A stretch of 64,000 bases of DNA from Pristionchus mayeri (Eukaryota > Nematoda > Chromadorea > Rhabditida > Neodiplogasteridae): positions 39,830,907 through 39,894,906 of the forward strand of contig BTRK01000004.1 of the NCBI GenBank assembly GCA_036245805.1, in the 5' to 3' direction. This document shows positions 21,301-33,300 of this stretch, piece by piece. The notes under the pieces were generated by a model that had not been told where the DNA came from, did not search any database, and worked only from the letters and a program-made list of their open reading frames with translations. Made by a program: the position numbers and the translations under genes. How positions within the stretch are numbered: the first letter of the stretch is position 1; each line of letters starts with the position of its first letter.

Positions 21301-24300
21301 TGCTTATCCCGTGTTGTGGCATGGGGTAAAATCCTTCTCACTCTTGCGTGGCGGCTGCGCGGGTTTCCCTAGGACGACTACGACGACCAAAATAGCGGAC
21401 GGCCGAGAATGGAAAATGACGGTGTGCGGGAGCGGGTGAGAAACCTTTAAAATCGCTGCGCATTCGTCTCTATTTTCTTCCACGAATCGGAAGCATTTCT
21501 TGGAGTGAGGGTCATTTCACTCCATTGCGGGGCACGCGCGCGTCCGGTCTATCAACCTCACTCATTCATATTTAGAGCAAGCGAGCAAAATCGCAGCCTG
21601 AATTTTTTTTTAAAGTTTCACGAACTAGGTTGGCGCAGGTTTCATGGTTACACTAAATCAGAAACAGAACTGACTGCTTCAATATCCCTCAAATGACGAA
21701 GGAAACCATCAATCTCTGTATCGGCGATAAAAAATCGCGCCTCACAAATGCATGACCTCCACGTTTGCTTTCTCCTTTATGGAATATCTCCGCTGTCCCT
21801 GTCCATTCCATATCCATCCCATCCCCTCTCCCCGTTCTCTTTCCTGCTTTCTTCGTTCCTATGATACAGCGGGGCCATTCCACCACTCTGGCATGCATAC
21901 GTTCTGCTCGTTTTGCCTCTTCTCCTCCCCTCCTCATCAACCCCCTTCCAGCCTATCGTCAGACTTGCGAAACATCCACGTGCCTGCACCTTTCTCATTT
22001 CAGATGCAGGAACTTTACCGTTTCGTCTCCGCTACACAATTCTTATTCCCTCGTAAACAACAATAAGATCGAGTTGAATTGTGCTAAAACAATTATACAA
22101 ATCCGAGACTGTTCGCTGTTTATCGTTTCTGCTATCTGGGAGCCACACAATAAATCAATAATCTACAGTATGCCATACGGTGTGCCCGCGCCTCCGCATC
22201 CTTACGCGGCCGCCTGCCGACGCCTGCACTTCACCAAGTCCCTGCGGACGTCCAAGTGAGTTCTTGCCTATCTTAGGGACTACCATACCCCCCAACACCA
22301 TCGATACAGTAACAGTATCAGGATCCTGCTATCGATCGAATCCCTGCTCTCCCTCCTCTTCTGCTGCCTGCTCGCCATCTCTGCCAGGTATTGATCGATA
22401 CCGTATTCCTACCGTAACCCCTCCTTCCCTTCAAGAGCCGGCTACGTCTTCAATCTCCTCCTCGCGCTCGTCACCCTCATCAACGCCACTGTTGCACTAC
22501 TGGTTCTGCGGTAAGTCGCCGATCTGGCCCACCGTACTCCTCCTACCGTAATCTACCGTAACCTCCTCTTTCTAGTCGGCTACACCGTTCCATCTCCGCA
22601 TCTGCTCTCGTCGCTCATTCTCTCTGGAAGTGCCTCCAACTTATCCTACTAGCGCCCTCTTGCACTGTTCTCACAATCGCGCTGATAAAGGTACCGTATC
22701 CTCATCTTTCCATCCTACCGTAACCTTTCCCTGATTCAGGAAGGCCATCTCGGCGACCCGCGTCGTCCTCCCGGACCTGCTATTGCCATCCTTTCGGTGT
22801 GCTGGGCGTACGGTGCTTTCTGCGCCGGGATGGTCTGGCAGGAGGCGAGACTGGGCAGGCGACTGTGGAAGCGGAAGGCCGCTGCCGGATACCCATTGTG
22901 AGTGGCGCTAGCCGTGCATGGTTCTGACGCTTCAGCCACACCATTTACTATTTTAAACCAAGTTCTCCTTTCAAAGTAGGAAAAATAATTCATAATAGTT
23001 TTTCAAAGACTCTCTATTACAAATCAGCTTGCCTCGATTTCCTCGTGCCTTGTGTTATCTGCGCAACTGACAACCGCCGGGACCTAATTACGCATCATGA
23101 AAGAGTGTTAAACGCCAATAAGGTAGAATGATTCGGAATATTTTTTACATAATGCATCCCCATGGCATCATCTTATCTCGATTTTCTAGCGCCTTGTGCT
23201 ATTTGCGCAACCAACAACCGCCGGGCACCTAATTGCACATATTGAAAGAGTGTGAAACGTCAATAAGAGATAATGATTCATGATTTTTTTTGAGGAGGAA
23301 TTTCGTTTCTTATCAGCTGACCTCGATTTCCTCACGCCTTGAGTTATCTGCGCAACCAACAACCGTCGGGCACCTCATTGCGCATCATGGAAGAGTGCGA
23401 AACGCCAATAGGGAAGAATTATCCATATTAGTATTTTCCATTTCGCATTCTCTTCGAATCAGCTTATCTCGCGCCTTGTGCTATTTGCGCAACCGCCAAC
23501 CACCAGGCAACCAATTCTGGAGCGAAGCCCCGAGCAATCTCATTTCCCTCACTAATCCCGTGACATTTTCCCCACTTGTTGCTCCAATTAACTCCCGAGC
23601 TGCTCTTCCTCCTGACACACTAATCCCTCGTATGCGTCATCATCTCCTGATTGGCATTGGTCGGATACCGTACTCCCTCACCACACATCACCCAACACAC
23701 AATTACAGTAGTCGCGCAAGTTCGATGCACTCGGTGATCTCCTACATCTCCGCGGACGGATCCGAGATGGGTGCGTGCGGTAGCGCTTCGGACGCGGTCG
23801 GTGGCGCGTCTGGCGCGGACGCGTACGCCGGCAAGGCGGCGGGTGCTGCAGCCGCAGCTATGCCACTTGTCGTTCCCATGTGTGATGTGAGTGATCTTTG
23901 ATCTACCGTAATCCACAATTAAAGACTACCGTACCCCCATTGATCTACCGTACTCTCTGCAGCTCAACTCACTGCTCTCGACGCAAGCCACTTCATCACT
24001 GCTCAGTGCACCCTACAGTCCACCTCTTCCCACGTCGTCCGATCAATAACCAACTGCTACCGTATCCTCGCGCTTTAAAAATTACGGTAAGCGCCCCTTG
24101 CACGACATTCAATGCAATCCAGCTGCAGGATCACTCAATCGATACTCACTCCATCAATCAATGCTACCGTATTCACTCACCGCATGCTCCGCCCTCCTGA
24201 CTACGGTGGCCGTGTGCTCGAGCGTGTCCAGGAACTTCGCGGTGAGTCCTTAACAATCGATCCATATCAAACTGTAGCCTCGAATCAATCAATAATACCG

Positions 24301-27300
24301 TACCCAGATGCGCCATCTCCGACTCGATCGTGGACACGAATGCCGCAGCTCGACGCGAGAATGGCACACGGTCGCCGTCCTGATTATTGATTGATTAATG
24401 GAATACTGTAGCACACTCGACGATCTCAGTTATCGATTAACTTCGCGCTTATATCATCGCCCTTTCTGATACTCACACTCCACTTTTGACACTGGTTGCT
24501 TTCTGGTTTCTAGTCTGCGTATTGTACATGTTTTGCGAACCAAAAAATCGATAAAGATCGCTGAATTCAACATGAACTACCACGTCTATGATAATTGTGC
24601 CGTGAGCCCTTTGTCAGTATGGAATCGATCACAGTTCAGCACAAACTGTGTGTGCACCACCCGCAACTCTGATCTCACTGGATTCCCAAGTGACCAAAAA
24701 CATTCGATTTTTTTCGAGACTATCCATCATTCTAATAACAATATGACTCGAATGCTTCCCCGGTACTAGGTCGGATGAGAACCAAAAAAGTATCCTTCTC
24801 CATTATTTCACATTTGGACCCCATGCTTTAAAATCGTATTCTGTGAAAATACTGCGGAAGGTCATTACTTTTTTGGTTTTCATTAGGTGTGTTCTGTGTT
24901 CTCATCAGACCTAGTACCCCCTTCTCCACTCTCTCCCACCTGTGGCAATGTGGTGTTGAGTGCGGTGGGCGTGGAGGGCGCGGTGACCGACTTGTGCTCC
25001 TCCCACGTACGAAGAGAGGCGTCGAACGATTGCTGGAGAAAAGAGAATGTTGATTGGTGTGAACAACGATATCGTACCCTGGTTACACATGCGCACAATG
25101 ATTGCGGCTTAAGAGATGAGATTATTGATTGGCCCGATCAAAATCACCGTAATACGGGATACAAAATGGTTGAAATGGTGTTTGTGATATTCGAAGGAGG
25201 AATTCAACTGCATTGCCCTCGAATGTTTCTGTTGCAGTATACTACTATCCTGGAGCCACACTCCGGCTGCCAATAACTAACTATCACCGGAAAATTCAAT
25301 GAAACCCTCACAACCAAGTTGAGACCACCGAAACTCCGTTCGAATATGCTCCCATGTACTCCTAACTACCGTGACCCAGAGGTGGCTACCGTACTCGCAA
25401 CTACTGTAACCCAAAGGTGGCTACTAGGGTTGGCTATTCGGAGCAGAATTTGCGAAATTTCAGGAGGGGAGGATTGCGAAATCGCAATTTTGCTCCGAAT
25501 AGCCAACCCTAGTGCCTACCGTACCCATAACTACCGTAACCTAAAGGGAGCTAGCGTACCGCGTTCTTGACGAGCATCTGCGCTCTGTTCTTATGCACAA
25601 ACTGCAGCACGCCCGGAGGCTGCATCCATGGCTCGCCGTCAACCTGAGAACGAATAATATAATTAATCTTAATTTTCAAAAATAAGAATGAAAAATAAAA
25701 AAAATTTAAATTGTCGATTGATTCTAGAAAAAAGCGCTCGAGCAACTGAAAGGACTATTTTCGAATTCGTTAATATTTTTTTCCAACAGCAAGAACAAAG
25801 CAATAAAACAGTTGCTCCTAACATCTCCTTGTATACAGGCTGTAACACAAAGTTCGTTGGCATAACAAGGAGCGGATAGATCCGGTGCATGGTGCCCCAG
25901 CTAGTGTATAGTGATTAGTAATTTAAGATAAATTCAAGACCCTAAAATTGACACGGACGCAGACAGGCCGAAGTTCTATTGAGACTGCAGCATGAATTCT
26001 CCACGCGCAATTATTATCCGACATGTTGACAAAGAAAGTCCTTCCCCTCCCACCTGCACAGGTATCGGCTCCTCTCCGTGGATCGTGATCTTCACGTGGC
26101 GACACTGCGCGATGCGGTGATTCTACAAGAATATATTAATAAACATATATTTAAAAAATATTTTTAATTATAAAAATGCATAACTATATCAAGGCAATAG
26201 TATTACTCCATTCATAAACTTAAAAAAAAATAATTCCCAGTTTTGATTTGACAAAAAAATGAGGCCAGACAGTTTGGAGCTAGAGAAGTAAATTATAAAA
26301 ACTGCCTGTGATGAACATCCGAGTCGACCGTGGCAAAGAAAATGTAAAAAGCCAGTAAAAGAAATTTATTTCAGTCGAAATGATGTCCAAAATAATCAGT
26401 GTTTCACAAACTTTTCTTGAACTCAAGTAATGTAGCCGAGCTGATTTCAAACGTGGGTAATTCAACAAAACCAAAACTATTGTTAGCTAGCTAAGATTAA
26501 TTTTGCTTGTCACAATGAGAGCGAATACTTGCTAAAACATTTTTCAGAACTCGATCGCGAAATGAATATATATCCACAGTATCTCCTCATGGGCTATAGT
26601 ATCCCACCTGTAGTCGGACGACGTTCGGTATGCGACCAGAGGCAACGTGCACGACACCGAAGAGAGCAACCACCTGAGAGAATGGATGATTATCGATCGG
26701 AATACTGCTACAGTACCATGACTACCATAAACTGACTACCATACCTCTAGCACTTTGTCATCGTAGCTCTGGATGGTGAATGCATCCTCTCTTCCTTCTC
26801 CCCAGAAGTTGGCGCCGCCAGAGTACGAGGGAATGTTGAGGATGACGATGCCCTGAACAGAAGGATGAAATATGCATTGTCTCAATTAATTTCGCAGATC
26901 CTCTCGTTAATAACAGTAAATGGAATGCACCATAACTAGGGCAGAAAAGAATGATTGAAGGATATGTTGTTTTTCGTGAAAATCTTCGAAATAACATCTT
27001 TAAAAAATATCAAACAATACCAATTAGTTATGAAACGCGAAATTTGTTCCATAAGCAATTCCAAATGTTGTTGTGTATGATCAACAATTGCCCTGCCTTA
27101 GCAGATTCTCAAGGTGACACAAATTTATTATGGTGTTCGTGAATCACGAAAATTCCAAGCATGCAAGAACAAAATATCTTGCACTCCCATGTTGTTCAGT
27201 CCTATCCCTTATGTCTAACTTACGATATGGTGTGCCCAATCGAGGATTCTCTTAGGCACTAGTTCGGATGGGAACTATTGCATGCCGCTTTTTATATATG

Positions 27301-30300
27301 AATAGTGGCATGACGTCAACGTTCTCATCCGACTTAGTTACCTTCCTAGGGCTTATTCAGGGAATTTAGAGGGAGTAGTGGACGATTTTGAAGAAATGAG
27401 TATCGTAAGGGCCCGACTCTCCTAAATTTGCACGCTTTTTCGCTAGGCTAAAGGAAGCGCGAAAGTGTTCCCCTCCCTCTCACCTGCAGACTGGGCAGAT
27501 CTATGGGTAGTCCGTCGCACTCGAGTCGGATTCGCTGGTCGAGATTGCGGTATGTCTGGTGGAGCAGCTCGCGCCCGCCCAGGATACCGTACCACATGAA
27601 GAGCTTCGAGCGAGAGCGTTGCTGCAATCGAGGAAAGGTGTGGTTTGATGAAAAAGATAAAAACAAAAAAATATCATTCGAACCTCGACGATATCCCTCA
27701 TTGCAGATGTGAGTTTCACGAATGAGTGAATAGCCAATGCACTAACCAAGACTAGTACTTCCTTGAACTCCCGTTGAAATAAAAACCTACAGTCATCGTC
27801 TGATACTATCCCCATAGTGAACACTACTAACGAATCGCCTCTTCTGTGAATCAGTGCCTTCAGTGCCTCTTCAGTGAAGTCTTCACTACAGTGCCCTCTC
27901 CTCTCTTCAGCCTAATTGTAGATGCGAGCTTCATATGTGATTTAACAATCCACGTGCTCAGTAATACTAATTTTTGTGTATTGCAAGATTCAAATGCGCA
28001 GCTTTTGCAATTCTCTGTTTAGCATGATCCGCCTCCAATCGGCCCAAATAGTTCATTATCGGAACGCTTTATCAATGGGTCGCACTTACAATTTCGACGA
28101 GCGCTTTTTTCATTCGTGCAATCTTCGCCATTTACTAAGTTATTGCTTAAAGTAGTAACTAAATCTATGCAAATCGAATTTCAATGTGTCAACACAACAC
28201 GAAAGAACAAGTTTGGCGCAGCTTGCACTGCCGCGCTCAAATCGCACTCGCACGCGCGATTATTGAATTCGGGCTCCACCCATTTTCACGATGCGTAATC
28301 ATGAGAAATGCGCGGAATGGTTTAATTTCTTACAGTACCCTCGAACCACAATAATTAATTATCACAATAACCCTCGCCCCACTCTACCTCTACCGTATTC
28401 TCCTCGCCCCTACAGTACCCCTCCAATCCCATCCTACCGTATACCTTATCCGTGCTCTCCCTCTTGTTGTGGAAGTCGAGGGCTATCTTGGCATCCAATC
28501 CGATGCCGAAGTAGTTGTTCATCACCTTCACCTCCTTGTAGCCGGGACTGCAAAGCTCAAAGATCAAAAATCAAAGATCAAAGATCAGGAAGATCAAAGA
28601 TCAAGGATCAGGCTCCTATCCCTGCAGGGCCTGCTGCACTGTAGTCAAAGGAGTGCCAAAAAGAAGATCAGGGACGGAAACGGTGTAGAGGCGGAGGTGC
28701 TATCTTTGATTCAACGAATGGCTGCTCTCGATACAATGAGGGATAATGAGGGCTGCATTATGAAGTAAGGACAGTAATGAGAAATATTTGATATTTAGAA
28801 ACGTTATCGCGAACGTATCAATGACCAACCAATGCTTCACGTCTATCTTAACCCGATGCGCACCGAAATCACCACGGCGCAATGTCTAATTTCGGTTTCA
28901 CATTGTTCATAAGAATGCCGAGTGGCTCCTCGAAGAATAGCTGAATGACCCCAGGGAAAAACACAAAAACAAATACACACTTATTATTCTTACTACGACA
29001 TAGAGTTTTCTTGCAGACCCGATGGGTGATATATGGAAAATATGGAACTACACTCTTACAAGGGAACAACAAAATCTCAAACAGTATGGTTGTGGTAAAT
29101 CGTTTTTGTAAATCAAAGATCAAAGATCATCTACACTCACAGACTGTCGGTGGTCACTTCTCCCTGCAACGCGGTGGGCGTCTTGAGGACGTTGGCGGAG
29201 AGCATGAGCATCTCGGCGATCAGAGTGCCGCCCGTGAGTCCCGATGAGAGCAGGCCCCTGAGAATAGTATTTTTTAGACAGAAGGAGGCGGAGCCTGAGG
29301 GGCGGGGCTTACTACAAACTGGGAAAGTACTTATAATAACTTTAATCGAATTTAGAAATATCTGCGGAAAAACTGGGGAATGTTGTAAAAAATTCCAAGG
29401 TGCTATCCAGTTTCGCTTCTTCCATAATATTCAGAAGGCAGTTCCAGACTAGTTTTTCATCGTCACCGCGTTGAAATAAAAATAACTAACAGTAAATCCG
29501 ATTAAATATTCTAAAAATATTCGATCTTATTGCTCTCAGCTAAAACAGCGCATAAACAATCAAACATCATAGATTTAAAGTTTCATGTAATTTTGATCTG
29601 CTCTCAAAATCGTTCACCATTGATACTTGCTGGCCGTTCATTTGGAATCAAAACACTCCTCACTTCTTGAGTGCTGGCAGTCTGTCCATGAAGGTGCTCT
29701 GCCGCTGTCGCTCCGTTGAGGGAATGTACCTGAGAAGGAGAGGGATCAGTGGTCGAAGGATAGGTTCAAAAACTCTTGAAAAGGGGCTAAGTTTCTACTT
29801 TTTCACTTTTCCAAGCACAAAATTGGACGCATTAGGTCATTTCGGTCTACTGTGTGCGGTAATTCTGATGCCAGCATTGAATGCTCTATTGCCAATCAGA
29901 TTGAGTAGTGTTGAAAAAATGTTGGAAAAAAAGAGAGAAAATGACTATTGTCATAACAAAAGGAATGAAAAAGAAGTAATACATGCAAAATAAAATTATT
30001 TATTTATTTGCGGAAGCGGAAGACCAGTACTACCAACGCACCTCTCTACCTCCTACTTTTAAAATATCCTGCAACTCGCAACTGCCTGGAGCAAATTTCT
30101 CGAATGGAAATTTTGCCGAACACCAAATCTCCCAATTTTAAAGATTCGTGTACCACATAGTCATTATATCAATCGGAACACTTGAACCGGCAATATATCA
30201 GACGTGTATCTCTGTGGAAAAAGTGAAACAATAAAAACAAATTTGTAAAAAGTGCGCCCACCTTCCCCCTCCACTGCCGCAGAGTCCGCTGGTGAACGAG

Positions 30301-33300
30301 GAAGAGGCGGCGGAGAGCGAGCAAGCTCCGGAGAGGTGCGCCCCTGCGGAGGTCAAAGATTAAAGATCAAAAATAAGAGATCAAACTGTTTACCAGAGAA
30401 ACGTCGGACTTCCTACACAATCTCATCATGATTAATCACAGGACTAATATTTTAGTAACTCATCCTAACCGTTTTTTCGGCACTAGGTCGGATGAGAACC
30501 AAAAAAATTATCCTTCTCCAGCATGTTCACAGTAGGTTCCCAAAGTGTCAAAAGTGCTTCTGTGAAAGTCCTACAGAAGGGTCCATTTTTTGGTTCTCAT
30601 TCGGTGTAGTGCCGTTTTTTCTTAGTTCTTTATTTGAATTATTGACGAACCACTGGTGAGATGCGCCCTTGTAGAAATCAGGGATTAAAGATCAAGCGAA
30701 AGGGAGCAATGATTTTTCATGTCATAGATGTGAAAATGGTTTGCGACTCACCAATATTATCAGTATTGTAATATTATTACCGATGATGTTACGTGCGGTC
30801 ACCCACCCGGGTGAGACGCGTTTCTCAATTGCCATTTACCTTCGCAATTTTGGCATCTACGATTGTTCATCTACAATAGGTAGGAAAAAAGTTTAACACA
30901 AAAATCTCGATTCAACGGTGACCGGTGAACGCTTTGCGCACTTCTCGCGAATGGCATTATGTTTATCCGATTCGACTGCTGTCTCTCTAATCACTCACCC
31001 GAGTAATGAGGATCTTCACAAAGATAGTTGTCCATTTTAGCATAACACGCGTGTCGCCCAAGAATCCAATAAACTCGATCACAACCGAAAAGTCGAAAAT
31101 GAGCAAAATTAATTTTTTGATAGTCCATAGGGGTCCCCACAAGATAGCTTCGAGTTTTGTTGCATATCTATTATTTCTGACCTTATTTAGGGCGTTAAAG
31201 TTTGAGTGGCCCAAAAATTTCGAATTTTGGAGGCTCACAGCTCTTTTCTAATTCAATATCCTGACAAACTGAAAAGAACGATTTGTTCCTAGCATCCATA
31301 AGAGTGTCCCTAGCCCATTGGGCTGCTAATTTTTTAATTAGCATTTTCGTTAATCGATTAAAATTAATCATTTTCACCACAAATCGAAGCCCAGGTTGAT
31401 TTTATGCTCTAGACCTAGAGTTTGGAAAGACGAATCGAATGAGGTGCTTATCGAATCTGTAATGTTGTGTGTTCTCGAGATATCGTCTTCAGAAGCTTTT
31501 CCCGACCTCTCATTTCGAGACGAATCACATTGTTCTCCCTATCATTTCTCACCCTCTCTCATTTCCTCCCTCTCATTTCGCGTCGCGCGCGGGAGATTGA
31601 CGTCCACTGTTACTACTGCAGTGCAGAAACGTATTTTTCCTTAAATGTTTCGTTATTCTAAGCATGTTTGTGACGAATTTTATGCAATGATTCTGCTCAC
31701 ACTTCATAGGTTCATAGGACTGATTCATAGGACTCGTCCCCCCGGAAAGCCTCGCGCGCGATGGAGAGACGACCTATCCCGAGCTATTGGCAGCCATTGG
31801 TGGAGTGCAACTTATGAAGACTACCGACCTATCATCTTCTGAGCGTTTCCGCCTGATAAGATAAATTGATTGATTGATTGCTCACACTACTGATTCCGCT
31901 ACATCCTGCCCTACTTCAAACTGCCTTCTGAGAAGCAGCTCACCTCCCTCTTCTCACGTCTGGAGAAGAAAAGAATCCCAGGTAGACTAAAGCCTTCAAT
32001 ATAATATAAATCCGAAATTTGAGGACCATCGGCGAGCAAGGCGAAGATTGCCAAAGTGACGGCACAGGCAAAGATTCCACCGAAGAAAAACACGAGAAGT
32101 GCAGCCTCGAAGGCGAGTGTCCGCTCAACGAAAGGAGGAACAAGGAAGAGGAATGTAGTGAAAGAGTCGGAGGAGTCAGAGGAATGCCAGTCGGAGGATG
32201 AAGGAGAGGAAGAGGAGGAGGAAGAGATAATAGGGATTCATGAAGAAGACTTGGCGAGACAAGTTATCGCTGAAGAAAAGAATGAAATTTTTCTTTAAAG
32301 GCACTGCATAAATATTTGATCAATATTGCTTCTTATATGTGCAAGTCATAAAATCCGAAGAATTTGAAACAAGTAAAAGGGTAGTTGAGGTATGTTTCAC
32401 CGCGCGCGACGCGAAATGAGAGGGAGGAAATGAGAGAGGGTGAGAAATGATAGGGAGAACAATGTGATTCGTCTCGAAATGAGAGGTCGGGAAAAGCTTC
32501 TGAAGACGATATCTCGAGAACACACAACATTACAGATTCGATAAGCACCTCATTCGATTCGTCTTTCCAAACTCTAGGTCTAGAGCATAAAATCAACCTG
32601 AGCTTCGATTTGTGGTGAAAGTGATTTATTTTAATCGATTAACGAAAATGCTAATTAAAAATTAACAGCTCAATGGGCTAGGGACACTCTTATGGATGCT
32701 AGGAACAAATCGTTCTTTTCAGTTTGTCAGGATATTGAATTTGAAAAGAGCTGTGAGCCTCCAAAATTCGCATTTTTTGGGCCACGCAAACTTTAACGCC
32801 CTAAATAAGGTCAGAAATGATAGATATGCAAAAAAAGCTCGAAGCTATCTTGTGGGGGACCCTATTAGCTTTCGAAAAATGTATATAAACATATGGATCA
32901 GGAAATGTGATCAAGACCTCCAGATTTTATTCGATTCTTACGCGACACGCGTGATAACTGAAAAATTCTCACCCCACAAATCAAATCCTCGTTTCGTGTG
33001 TTCATTTTAGGGCAGTTGAAGGCACTCTGATCAGTGCGTTCCAGACAATGATGTCAAAAATTCCCCAACCTTCAACTCATCCGAGCGGATAAAAGAACCA
33101 ACGCAAAAAGTCGATTCAGGCTAGCAATTTGGTCACTTCTCGACAATGGCATGTGAGTATCAGATTCCACTACTATCCCTCTACACACCCTGAGTTCGTC
33201 TTCGGGCATCCCTTATGCAATTGTACAAAGCACCTAACTTCTCATTCCTCGCTTCAGCCATTCTCCGTAAGAGCTTTGCCTAACATTCCGTCAATATGTA

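Larger units (their letters stand above)
12201..22169. other. Large DGK intron, no gene found
   Basis: Almost 10 kb of moderately GC-rich sequence, rich in CTC/TTC words on the plus strand and with few AT-rich transposon-like blocks. Many short open frames on both strands lack consistent splice borders or recognisable domains. It holds tandem repeats at about 13130-13510 and 15985-16640. Confidence 0.6.
31041..32956. mobile_element. Foldback element with ~550-bp arms and foreign core
   Basis: The left arm (31041-31591) and right arm (32399-32956) are inverted copies of ~90% identity by eye. The same 60-residue frame is readable outward from both. The core (31592-32398) holds a LINE tail and a small acidic ORF. 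It lies in the intron between DGK exons 23 and 24. No transposase is seen. Confidence 0.85.

Noticed and set aside
28869..28933. Possible extra kinase exon ([14 protein letters not shown]) after an ATTCAG
   Set aside because: Exons 26 and 27 already join in phase and match the family without it. There is no GT donor in a suitable phase.
31396..32596. Same ~60-residue protein read on plus (31396) and minus (32596)
   Set aside because: It is the two arms of the foldback element read outward. There are no family features and no splice signals.
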